A stretch of 50,180 bases of DNA from assembly GCA_017935185.1 (NCBI GenBank), contig JAGBIC010000018.1, forward strand, positions 1 to 50,180, written 5' to 3'. The notes below the pieces were generated by a model. That model was not told where the DNA came from and did no database searches. It worked only from the letters and a program-made list of their open reading frames with translations. Made by a program: the position numbers and the translations under genes. This document shows positions 43,195 through 50,180 of this stretch, in pieces. The stretch is from Alistipes sp. (GTDB taxonomy: Bacteria > Bacteroidota > Bacteroidia > Bacteroidales > Rikenellaceae). Numbering within the stretch: position 1 is the stretch's first letter; the number at the start of each line of letters is the position of its first letter.

Positions 43195-43299
43195 GCCGTA
43201 TATTTGCACTCGCAATCAGCAAATGGCTCCGTAGCTCAACTGAATAGAGTACTTGACTACGGATCAAGCGGTTACAGGTTTGAATCCTGTCGGAGTCAC
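43195..43299 (+). repeat. attR-side direct repeat containing tRNA-Arg
   Basis: Identical to 28306-28410. The sequence upstream of the block differs from the left copy, so the -33 promoter element is not conserved. The sequence after the block also differs, but the downstream terminator is structurally similar. Confidence 0.92.
43225..43298 (+). tRNA. tRNA-Arg(ACG), right copy
   Basis: Base for base the same as the left copy, with a full cloverleaf and ACG anticodon. Its TATATTTG box (43199-43206) is retained, but the -33 position now reads CTCTGT instead of TTTG. It could be active at a reduced level. Confidence 0.94.
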
Positions 43300-43319
43300 G
43301 ATTTCTAATTGTAAATCAG

Positions 43320-43349
43320 GCGGTTACCCAAAAGGTGACCGCTTTTTTT
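43320..43349 (+). terminator. Terminator of tRNA-Arg, right copy
   Basis: GCGGTTACC and GGTGACCGC pair around a short loop, with seven T. Relative to the left copy several stem pairs have changed on both sides. Confidence 0.9.
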
Positions 43350-43413
43350 GTGTCTATTTTTGAGCATTTCGGGTAGTTTTAGAAGCATTTGTTTAAACCA
43401 ATGTTTAAACCGA
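43342..43413 (+). repeat. Second copy of the element's left-end sequence
   Basis: These 72 bases match 28445-28516 with three differences, up to and including the tandem repeat, which here reads TGTTTAAACC twice (43390-43411). No integrase frame follows: an ATG at 43421 is closed after five codons. It appears to be a remnant of another insertion at the same site. Confidence 0.8.
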
Positions 43414-43505
43414 GAACACAATGGCGAAAAACTTCTGAAACAATATATTATCCAAAATCCCCTTAAAAATTTTATCGTATAGAACTCTGCGTCTATTATT
43501 TTTTT

Positions 43506-43513
43506 TATCTTTG
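43506..43513 (+). promoter_or_regulatory. Promoter -7 box of the amino-sugar operon
   Basis: TATCTTTG matches TAnnTTTG, 59 bases before ATG 43573. The -33 element is poor. Confidence 0.5.
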
Positions 43514-43572
43514 TAAGAGCTGGAATACTTTTATAAAATTTCCACAAGTACTAACCTATAACTACACATCGT

Positions 43573-44889
43573 ATGGCAAATACCACCAACTCCTCAGCAC
43601 AAAGCTATTGGAGAGCCCTGCTTATGACAGGCTGTCTATTTTTCATTTTCGGATTTGTTTCTTGGGTCAATTCGATCTTGATTCCATATTTCCGCATCGC
43701 CTGCGATTTGAAGAATGAATTGCAGAGTTACTTGGTGGCTTTCGCATTCTACATTGCCTACTTTGTGATGACTATTCCGGCATCAATGATGCTCAACCGT
43801 ATTGGATTTAAACGTGGAGTGAAATATGGTCTATGGATTATGGCCACCGGAGCATTTCTCTTTACCCCTGCAGCTCTAACTCGCACTTACGGACTCTTCT
43901 TGTTGGCTCTCTTCACATTGGGCACTGGACTCGCCATCTTACAAACTGCAGCCAATCCATTTGTTACTATAATTGGCCCTATCGAGAGTGCTGCTCGACG
44001 CATCAGCATAATGGGTATATGCAATAAATTTGCAGGCATAGTATCGCCACTTATCTTCTCTGCACTAGTCATTCGCCAAAGCGACAAGATAATTATGGAA
44101 CAGGTCGGCAACGGTACACTTGTCGGTGCTGCCAAGGAGGCAGCTTTGGATCAGCTCATTTCTGGTGTAATTATACCATATATATGTTTGGGTATATTAC
44201 TCTTTGCCTTCGGTATAATATTCTACAAATCATCGATTCCCGATATTAATCCCACAAAGGATAATGCCTCGATCGAAGAGGAAAACAACGGTCGCACAAG
44301 CATTCTATCATACCCTTATCTGATTTTGGGTGCAATTGCGATGTTCTGTCACACAGGTTCGCAGGTTATCTCTATTGATACCAGTATCAGATATGCCGCT
44401 ACGATGGGCGTGACACTCGACGAGGCGAAAATCCTTCCTTCGCTCACGTTAGCCTGCATACTGATTGGATACGTGTGTGGAATCGCGCTAATTCCCAAAT
44501 ACCTAAGCCAGCAGAAGGCCTTGTTGGGTTGTACCACCTTGGGACTTATTCTATCGTTGGGAGTTATCTTCATTTCTGGCGATGTTACCATATTTGGTCT
44601 TCACACCGACATGTCGCTTTGGTGCTTGGTGCTACTTGGTATCCCCAATTCGTTGATTTACGCAGGTATTTGGCCGCTTGCCATTCGCAACCTGGGGCGT
44701 TTCACCAATATTGGTTCTTCATTGCTGGTTATGGGCTTGTGTGGTAATGCCATACTACCTCTAATCTATGGAGCTATAGCTGACAGAGTGAGTTTCCGTA
44801 TGGGCTATTGGGTATTGGTTCCTTGTTTCCTATATATGATTTTCTACGCCACCTACGGTCACAAAATCGAGCATTGGAGAAAGAGATAA
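43573..44889 (+). CDS. nagP: FHS-family sugar permease (probable N-acetylglucosamine transporter)
   Basis: A 438-residue inner-membrane protein with about 12 membrane segments. The MFS/FHS signatures are FFIFGFVSWVNSILIPYF and LGTGLAILQTAANPFVT, as in L-fucose and glucose/galactose permeases, which are proton symporters. The location 21 bases before nagA supports N-acetylglucosamine or another amino sugar as substrate, so the symbol is tentative. It is the first gene of a five-gene unit running to 49318. Confidence 0.88.
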   Translation: MANTTNSSAQSYWRALLMTGCLFFIFGFVSWVNSILIPYFRIACDLKNELQSYLVAFAFYIAYFVMTIPASMMLNRIGFKRGVKYGLWIMATGAFLFTPAALTRTYGLFLLALFTLGTGLAILQTAANPFVTIIGPIESAARRISIMGICNKFAGIVSPLIFSALVIRQSDKIIMEQVGNGTLVGAAKEAALDQLISGVIIPYICLGILLFAFGIIFYKSSIPDINPTKDNASIEEENNGRTSILSYPYLILGAIAMFCHTGSQVISIDTSIRYAATMGVTLDEAKILPSLTLACILIGYVCGIALIPKYLSQQKALLGCTTLGLILSLGVIFISGDVTIFGLHTDMSLWCLVLLGIPNSLIYAGIWPLAIRNLGRFTNIGSSLLVMGLCGNAILPLIYGAIADRVSFRMGYWVLVPCFLYMIFYATYGHKIEHWRKR

Positions 44890-44910
44890 CCAGATAAAAC
44901 TCACTACACA

Positions 44911-46101
44911 ATGAAACCCATCAAGATAATCGGGGGCAAGGTTATAACCCGAGACGGGCACGAAAATATTACCGTTGTGATTGCCAACGGCAAAATTGAC
45001 TATGTCGGTTCTCAACCCATCGAAATGCCCGAAGACTCTACCACAATCGATGCCAAAGGAGCGTGGATATCGGCCGGATTTATCGATTTGCACACTCACG
45101 GAGCCGGAGGGGCTGATTTTATGGACGGCACAGTCGAAGCCTACGAAAGCGCATTGAAAATGCACGCTGCACACGGCACAACATTGCTATACCCCACCAC
45201 CCTATCGAGCACAACCGAATCGCTCTACTTAGCCATCGAACAATATCGCAAAGCCAAGCAGGCCAACATCGAGGGGGCTGCTATGGGGGGATTGCATCTG
45301 GAAGGCCCATACTTCGCCTATGAGCAGCGCGGAGCGCAAGATGAACGACATCTGCGCAACCCTCAAAAGCAGGAGTATATGGCTCTGCTTGAAGCAGGCA
45401 AAGGGGATATTGCTCGTTGGAGCCTTGCTCCTGAACTGGACGGAGCAGCTGAGATGGCAACAGAACTGAGAAAAGCCGGAATATTGATGGCTATGGGACA
45501 CACAGCAGCAACTTTCGAGGAGTGCCAGAAGGCACATAGGGCTGGATTTACTCATATGACGCACTTCTACTCGTGTATGAGTACCATCACCCGCCGTAAC
45601 GCGTATCGCTACGCAGGAGTCATCGAATACGGATATTACAACGACGATATCACTATCGAGATTATTGGCGATGGAATTCACGTCCCTGCATCGCTGCTAA
45701 ATCTCGTCTACAAAATAAAAGGAGCAGAAAATATAGCACTCATTACCGACTCGATGCGTGCTGCCGGAATGCCGGACGGCAAGTATCTGCTCGGCAGCAT
45801 GGAACAGGGGCAAGAGGTTGTAGTTGAAGATGGGGTGGCAAAATTACTCGATCGCTCGGCATTCGCAGGAAGCGTGGCCACAATGGATAGAGTGGTGCGT
45901 ACGGTGAGGGATATGACACAGCGACCACTGCCAGAGATTATCCGCTCGGCAACTGAAACACCAGCCCGAATTATGGGATTGGCCAATAGAAAAGGTTCGA
46001 TTGAAAAGGGATACGATGCCGACATCGTGATTTTCGATGACGATATCAACGTTCGCACAACAATCGTTGACTCAAAGATAGTCTACAACAATAATATATA
46101 A
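44911..46101 (+). CDS. nagA: N-acetylglucosamine-6-phosphate deacetylase
   Basis: A 396-residue cytoplasmic amidohydrolase that removes acetate from N-acetylglucosamine 6-phosphate. Motifs seen are the metal site DLHTHGAGG, HLEGPYFA with the metal glutamate, MGHTAATFEE, FTHMTHFYSCM, and ALITDSMRAAG with the catalytic aspartate. In place of the usual LYNAM or LFNAM it has FYSCM. Length is normal. The NagB-like gene follows after 17 bases. Confidence 0.95.
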   Translation: MKPIKIIGGKVITRDGHENITVVIANGKIDYVGSQPIEMPEDSTTIDAKGAWISAGFIDLHTHGAGGADFMDGTVEAYESALKMHAAHGTTLLYPTTLSSTTESLYLAIEQYRKAKQANIEGAAMGGLHLEGPYFAYEQRGAQDERHLRNPQKQEYMALLEAGKGDIARWSLAPELDGAAEMATELRKAGILMAMGHTAATFEECQKAHRAGFTHMTHFYSCMSTITRRNAYRYAGVIEYGYYNDDITIEIIGDGIHVPASLLNLVYKIKGAENIALITDSMRAAGMPDGKYLLGSMEQGQEVVVEDGVAKLLDRSAFAGSVATMDRVVRTVRDMTQRPLPEIIRSATETPARIMGLANRKGSIEKGYDADIVIFDDDINVRTTIVDSKIVYNNNI

Positions 46102-46118
46102 CACAAATAATAGATATA

Positions 46119-46883
46119 ATGACAAAAGAGTTTACCGCAGATAATCTGCAAGTTAAGATATACCCTTCGCGACAACTTATGGGCGAAGCTGCCGCCACCG
46201 AGGCTGCCGCATGCCTGAACAAATTGCTTAGCGAAAAAGAGTGTGTTAATGTTATTTTCGCAGCCGCCCCATCCCAAAACGAGTTCTTGGAGACTCTTGC
46301 AATGAAGGATGTTGATTGGTCAAGGGTGAACGCATTTCATATGGACGAGTATATCGGTCTTGCTGCCGATGCCCCGCAAGGGTTTGGCAATTTTCTCCGT
46401 CGTGCAATATTCGACAAAGTTCCTTTCCGTACGGTTCACTACCTAAACGGGACTATTGAACCTACCGAGGCGTGCGAGAGCTACACAACTCTGCTTAAAG
46501 CGCATCCCACAGATATTGTGTTTATGGGTATCGGCGAAAATGGGCACATAGCATTCAACGACCCTCACGTCGCCGATTTCAACGATCCTCAGATGGTCAA
46601 GGTAGTTGATTTGGACCATAAATGTCGCACACAACAGGTAAACGATGGGTGTTTTTCATCGATAGACGATGTACCGACTCATGCCATGACACTCACGATT
46701 CCTGCCCTTATGGCAGCTTCTCACCACTTTTGCATCGTACCAGCACCTTCAAAAGCCGAAGCTGTAAAAGCCACTGTCGAGGGCGATATCGACCCTGTAT
46801 GTCCTGCAAGTATACTACGAAAAAAGGCTGGAGCTAGGCTCTATCTCGATAACGACAGCTCAAAATTATTAGCTCGGAAATAA
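46119..46883 (+). CDS. nagB: NagB-like sugar-phosphate deaminase/isomerase
   Basis: A 254-residue cytoplasmic protein of the glucosamine-6-phosphate deaminase family, which converts glucosamine 6-phosphate to fructose 6-phosphate and ammonia. FHMDEYIGL retains the catalytic Asp76 that matches Asp72 of E. coli NagB. The loop GIGENGHIAFNDP has Asn141, His143 and Asp148, where E. coli NagB has Asp141, His143 and Glu148. This form occurs in a widespread NagB-like subgroup, so either deaminase activity tolerates it or the substrate differs. It lies between nagA and the oxidoreductases. Confidence 0.87.
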   Translation: MTKEFTADNLQVKIYPSRQLMGEAAATEAAACLNKLLSEKECVNVIFAAAPSQNEFLETLAMKDVDWSRVNAFHMDEYIGLAADAPQGFGNFLRRAIFDKVPFRTVHYLNGTIEPTEACESYTTLLKAHPTDIVFMGIGENGHIAFNDPHVADFNDPQMVKVVDLDHKCRTQQVNDGCFSSIDDVPTHAMTLTIPALMAASHHFCIVPAPSKAEAVKATVEGDIDPVCPASILRKKAGARLYLDNDSSKLLARK

Positions 46884-46910
46884 ATATAAACCAACAACAC
46901 AGCAAAACAT

Positions 46911-47915
46911 ATGAAACGAAAATTATTACTTCTTTTCGCCATCGCAATGCTTTGCAGTACAGCCTTTTCTCAGCAAGTCGTGCGCATTGGCATAATCGGA
47001 TTGGATACATCTCACTCTACAGCATTTACCGAACTCATAAATGGCGGTAAAGAGAGTTGGGCAGAAGGATTCAAAATCGTAGCTGCATACCCCTATGGCT
47101 CTCGCACAATCGAATCGAGTTACAAGCGCATTCCTGACTACATTGAGAAGGTAAAGGCTCACGGAGTAAAAATAGTAGATTCTATTGACGAGCTACTCAA
47201 AGAGGTAGATTGCGTACTATTGGAGACAAACGACGGCAACCCTCATTTGGAACAGGCAATTAAAGTGTTCCGCGCAGGCAAACCCTGCTTTATCGACAAA
47301 CCGCTGGGCGCAACATTGGCCGACGCTATTGCCATATATGCTATGGCCGATAAATACGGTGCTACATTCTTTTCATCTTCGGCGCTACGTTTCACCCCCG
47401 CAAATCAGCAACTGCGTCGTGGTGAGGCAGGTGAAATCATCGGAGCAGATTGCTACTCACCCTACTCACCAGAGCCTACCCACCCCGACTTCGGGTTCTA
47501 CGGCATACACGGAGTTGAGACCCTCTACACAATTCTCGGCACAGGTTGCAACACCGTAAGTCGCATTTCGACCGAACAAGGTGATGTTGTTACAGGAGCG
47601 TGGAAGGATGGACGAATCGGAACTTTCCGCGCAATCGTTAAGGGTCCGCATATCTATGGCGGAACAGCCTACACTACAAAACAAGCAATTGCAGCGGGAG
47701 GATATGTAGGCTACAAGCCTCTTTTGCAGGAGATTTTGAACTACTTCCGCATAGGCAAAGTTCCCGTAAGTAAGGAGGAGACTATCGAAATCTTCGCCTT
47801 TATGAAGGCTTCGAATATGAGCAAGGAACGAGACGGTGACGTTGTGACTATCGACGAGGCTATGCGTGCCGGCGAGAAAACGGCAAAAAAACTCATCAAA
47901 AAATATGACAAATAG
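46911..47915 (+). CDS. Exported Gfo/Idh/MocA-family oxidoreductase 1
   Basis: A 334-residue NAD(P)-dependent oxidoreductase with a clear signal peptide (MKRKLLLLFAIAMLCSTAFS). The nucleotide-binding start is RIGIIGLDTSHSTAF, unusual in having SHS where GxGxxG normally continues. The family signature is present as FIDKPLG with the lysine. Exported members act on sugars in the periplasm, with a tightly bound cofactor. The substrate is unknown. It follows nagB after 27 bases. Confidence 0.82.
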   Translation: MKRKLLLLFAIAMLCSTAFSQQVVRIGIIGLDTSHSTAFTELINGGKESWAEGFKIVAAYPYGSRTIESSYKRIPDYIEKVKAHGVKIVDSIDELLKEVDCVLLETNDGNPHLEQAIKVFRAGKPCFIDKPLGATLADAIAIYAMADKYGATFFSSSALRFTPANQQLRRGEAGEIIGADCYSPYSPEPTHPDFGFYGIHGVETLYTILGTGCNTVSRISTEQGDVVTGAWKDGRIGTFRAIVKGPHIYGGTAYTTKQAIAAGGYVGYKPLLQEILNYFRIGKVPVSKEETIEIFAFMKASNMSKERDGDVVTIDEAMRAGEKTAKKLIKKYDK

Positions 47916-47974
47916 AGTAAGCAACCATATTTTTGCTAATTTTACAAAAGAAAACTACTAAACCAGATAGAACT

Positions 47975-49318
47975 ATGTTGACAAGAAAAGATTTCCTAAA
48001 ACACGCCTTTGCAGGAGCGACAGCCATTTCGGTAGGCGGTGTCACATCTGTATTTTCGGCAAACTCATATAACAATATCGTTGGTGCAAACGAGAAAATC
48101 CGTATAGGTATTATTGGTGTAAATTCACGTGGTCGCGCCATTGCTCAATGCCTGGCTAAATTGCCAGAATGCGAAGTCACATACATCTGCGATGTTGATT
48201 CCAAAGCATTGGCTAAGTGTCAGGTAACCGTAAAACAGATTACAGGCAAAACGCCTAAAGGCGAGAAGGATATTCGCAAAATGCTTGAGTCTGATGAGTT
48301 TGAAGCAGTATGCATCGCCACGCCCGACCATTGGCACGCCCCCGCAGCCATTATGGCTATGCAGGCAGGCAAGCACGTCTATCTAGAAAAGCCCACCAGC
48401 CACAACCCAGCCGAGAACGAGATGTTGATTCGCGCTGCATCGAAATATAATCGAGTTGTACAGGTTGGCAACCAGCGTCGTTCGTGGCCAAACGTGAAAG
48501 CCGCTATCGAAGAGGTGCACTCAGGTACTATCGGCAAAGTTCAATACGCAAAATCGTGGTATACCAACAACCGCGCATCGATTGGCGTGGGCAAGCCAGC
48601 TCCAGTCCCCGAATGGCTGGATTGGGATTTATGGCAAGGGCCAGCACCTCGCCGTGAATTCCGCGACAACATAGTACACTACAATTGGCATTGGTTCTGG
48701 CACTGGGGAACCGGTGAAGCACTCAACAACGGAACTCACTTTGTCGACTTGATGCGATGGGGTTTGGATGTAGAGTACCCGACAAAGGTATCGTCTGTGG
48801 GCGGTCGCTATCGCTATGAGGATGATTGGGAGTGCCCTGACTCACAACTTATCACTTATCAATTTGGAGAGAAGGCCTCTGGCTCGTGGGAGGGTCGCAG
48901 TTGTAACTTGCAGCCCGTTGACAATATAGGTTGCGGAGTAGCCTTCTATGGAGAGAACGGCACATTGCTTTTGGGTAGTGGCAATGGTTATTGGGTTCAT
49001 GACATCAGAGGTAAACTTGTAAAAGAGGTTAAGAGCAATCTGAAATTCGAGGAGGGCAACTTGCTCAATCCTTCAGAGGCTCTCGATGTCTTCCACTTCA
49101 GAAATTGGTTTGCCGGAATGAAGAAGGGCGAGAAGCTCAACTCAAATATCGTTGATGCCTGCATCAGTACCCAGCTTGTACAATATGGTAATATCGCCTT
49201 GCGCTCAGGCAAGCAGCTCGAAATCGATCCTGTAACAGGTCGTATACTCAATGCAGACGGCAAGATTGGCAAACTTTGGGGTCGCAAGTACGAAAAAGGT
49301 TGGGAGCCAAAAATATAG
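47975..49318 (+). CDS. Exported Gfo/Idh/MocA-family oxidoreductase 2
   Basis: A 447-residue oxidoreductase. The amino end, MLTRKDFLKHAFAGATAIS, resembles a Tat signal but has RK in place of RR. The nucleotide site is IRIGIIGVNSRGRA, and the family signature YLEKPTSHNPAE holds the active lysine. The domain carries NWHWFWHWGTGEALNNGTH, as in many Bacteroidota and Planctomycetota members. Some related proteins with Tat signals belong to GH109 and cleave N-acetylgalactosamine with an NAD-dependent mechanism; this one might too, but no decisive motif was seen. The upstream extension to 47933 is not needed. It is the last gene of the operon. Confidence 0.85.
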   Translation: MLTRKDFLKHAFAGATAISVGGVTSVFSANSYNNIVGANEKIRIGIIGVNSRGRAIAQCLAKLPECEVTYICDVDSKALAKCQVTVKQITGKTPKGEKDIRKMLESDEFEAVCIATPDHWHAPAAIMAMQAGKHVYLEKPTSHNPAENEMLIRAASKYNRVVQVGNQRRSWPNVKAAIEEVHSGTIGKVQYAKSWYTNNRASIGVGKPAPVPEWLDWDLWQGPAPRREFRDNIVHYNWHWFWHWGTGEALNNGTHFVDLMRWGLDVEYPTKVSSVGGRYRYEDDWECPDSQLITYQFGEKASGSWEGRSCNLQPVDNIGCGVAFYGENGTLLLGSGNGYWVHDIRGKLVKEVKSNLKFEEGNLLNPSEALDVFHFRNWFAGMKKGEKLNSNIVDACISTQLVQYGNIALRSGKQLEIDPVTGRILNADGKIGKLWGRKYEKGWEPKI

Positions 49319-49336
49319 GATTCTCAGAGTCTTGCA

Positions 49337-49377
49337 ATAAATAAAGCCTGCACTAATCCAGTGCAGGCTTTATTTAT
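49337..49377. terminator. Terminator of the amino-sugar operon
   Basis: An 18-bp perfect inverted repeat, ATAAATAAAGCCTGCACT and its complement, with a five-base loop. It works in either direction. Confidence 0.92.
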
Positions 49378-49660
49378 CCAGCAAGCAGACGCGTCATAAT
49401 CTCCTATTATTCAAGCAATAATCCATATATATTAGTCAAGAATTATAATATCCTATGACCTCTCTAAATTAAACAAAATCTAACAAAATATCTATCATTT
49501 CGTCTTATTAATGTTGTAATACAGAGAACAAAATCTTACCCACCCCCTTCCCATTCACCAGTCCAAGTCCAACATTCCTCAATATCTCACAAAGAATTAT
49601 GACGATGTTCGGGGGTGATGTTACTCCGTAAAACTTCATATATTTTTGGTGGGGATTTAT
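49378..49660. other. Gene-poor stretch after the operon
   Basis: A frame on the minus strand (49508-49768) runs through the terminator-like repeat that follows and shows no recognisable product, so it is probably not a gene. Nothing else is seen. Confidence 0.4.
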
Positions 49661-49711
49661 GATTTCTAATTGTAAATCGGCGGTTACCCAAAAGGTGACC
49701 GCTTTTTTGTG
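49661..49711 (+). repeat. Third copy of the tRNA-Arg downstream region, without tRNA
   Basis: These 51 bases match 43300-43352, with one A and one T missing. They contain the same GCGGTTACC/GGTGACCGC stem and T run. No tRNA precedes it. It suggests a past duplication or element boundary. Confidence 0.82.
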
Positions 49712-50180
49712 CGGTTTTCTGAACTTATAACAGGTATATATGCAAAGCAATACAAAACTTTCAGGCAAGCCAATTCATCCTTGATGATCGAGTCCCAAAC
49801 AAGCATAGCCAATACCTTTATATATAAATATGTGGACAACGCACATTATAACAATGCTTACTTTCAAAATATTATTTGATAGTAAACAATAAATTAAAAT
49901 CCGAAAATACCCCCCCCATATTTTTGCAAAAATTTAAGTTGTTTTGCGCTATATATAGAATATAATTATTATCTCTGGAAAAATCTAACGAATGAGGGGA
50001 AATAATGATGGCAGCACTGGTGTTCAATGACTTATGAGGACTTATATTGAAAGCCTCACCGAAGTAAAAGTGCAAGGAAATGAAAGGTAATGAGGACGGA
50101 CGGTTTTCAAATCATTACCCGATAACGAGGTGAGTTTATAGGTCGTTGGAGTTTATTTCTACTCTCTGCCATATTCTGCA
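49712..50180. other. AT-rich region to the window edge
   Basis: No convincing gene is found. A minus-strand frame at 49872-50075 is low-complexity and unlikely to be coding. A run of eight C lies at 49910-49917. The last 150 bases are less AT-rich and may lead into a gene outside the window. Confidence 0.35.

Larger units (their letters stand above)
28411..43299. mobile_element. 14.9-kb integrative element at tRNA-Arg
   Basis: The element is bounded by 105-bp tRNA-containing direct repeats and carries a tyrosine integrase next to the left repeat. Tandem arm-type repeats lie inside both ends (28493-28514 and 43103-43124). The cargo is a helicase-like module, a Fic gene, a Sak4-like/DUF3871 pair and a surface-protein locus. 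Five related palindromes punctuate it. No relaxase, coupling protein or phage structural gene is visible, so it is likely mobilised in trans or is a small integrative element that excises only. Confidence 0.85.

Noticed and set aside
47975-49318. Firm assignment of the second oxidoreductase to GH109
   Set aside because: The Tat-like start and fold fit, but they also fit many plain Gfo/Idh/MocA oxidoreductases; no decisive motif was seen.
49508-49768. 86-residue frame on the minus strand
   Set aside because: It runs across the tRNA-type terminator at 49680-49708 and has no recognisable domain; probably chance.
49872-50075. 67-residue frame on the minus strand
   Set aside because: It covers AT-rich DNA with a C tract, lacks a promoter and encodes a low-complexity peptide.

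Overview
The window looks like a chromosomal contig from a Bacteroidales bacterium of moderate GC content; genus is not resolved. Three things support this. Many genes are preceded by the Bacteroidota-type promoter (TTTG, about 19-20 bases, then TAnnTTTG). Several families are typical of the phylum: DUF4254 beside a GT9 transferase, DUF4837, a DUF4369/TlpA lipoprotein, fimbrillin lipoproteins, BACON and BspA-type repeats, GH106 and GH140, and a TonB receptor with a carboxypeptidase-regulatory domain. The integrase is of the Bacteroidota tyrosine-recombinase type.

Region 1 (1-28,200) is mostly ordinary chromosome. It holds the end of gap, a DUF362 ferredoxin protein, an outer-membrane barrel protein, a metallo-beta-lactamase/uracil-glycosylase-fold pair, and a divergent GH106/GH140 pair related to enzymes that attack rhamnogalacturonan II. 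Next come DUF177-rpmF-plsX, GT9-DUF4254, a LysM glucosaminidase, a DPP4-type peptidase, sodB, a zeta-toxin-like kinase with a small overlapping partner, greA, a DUF4837 lipoprotein, a polysaccharide deacetylase with a UbiX-like gene, efp, a histidine-rich membrane protein with a TonB receptor, an esterase and a TlpA lipoprotein.

Region 2 (about 28,306-43,299) is an integrative element in a tRNA-Arg(ACG) gene. A 105-bp direct repeat holding the whole tRNA lies at each end. An integrase sits at the left end, and tandem TGTGTAAACC repeats, probably integrase arm sites, lie inside both ends. Cargo comes in modules: an unknown gene plus an SF2 helicase-like protein; a Fic enzyme diverging from a Sak4-like ATPase and DUF3871; and a surface locus of two fimbrillins, a 44-residue protein and a 1173-residue fimbrillin/leucine-rich-repeat/BACON/M64-peptidase fusion. 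Five copies of one family of 50-bp palindromes (GGACARAC...GTYTGTCC) mark the module ends. A structured RNA gene candidate lies just before the right end. No relaxase or conjugation genes are visible.

Region 3 (43,300-50,180) begins with a second, degenerate copy of the element's left-end sequence, which suggests repeated integration at the same tRNA. A five-gene amino-sugar operon follows: FHS-type permease, nagA, a NagB-like enzyme with altered active-site residues, and two exported Gfo/Idh/MocA oxidoreductases. After it come a strong terminator and a third copy of the tRNA terminator; the last 470 bases have no convincing gene.
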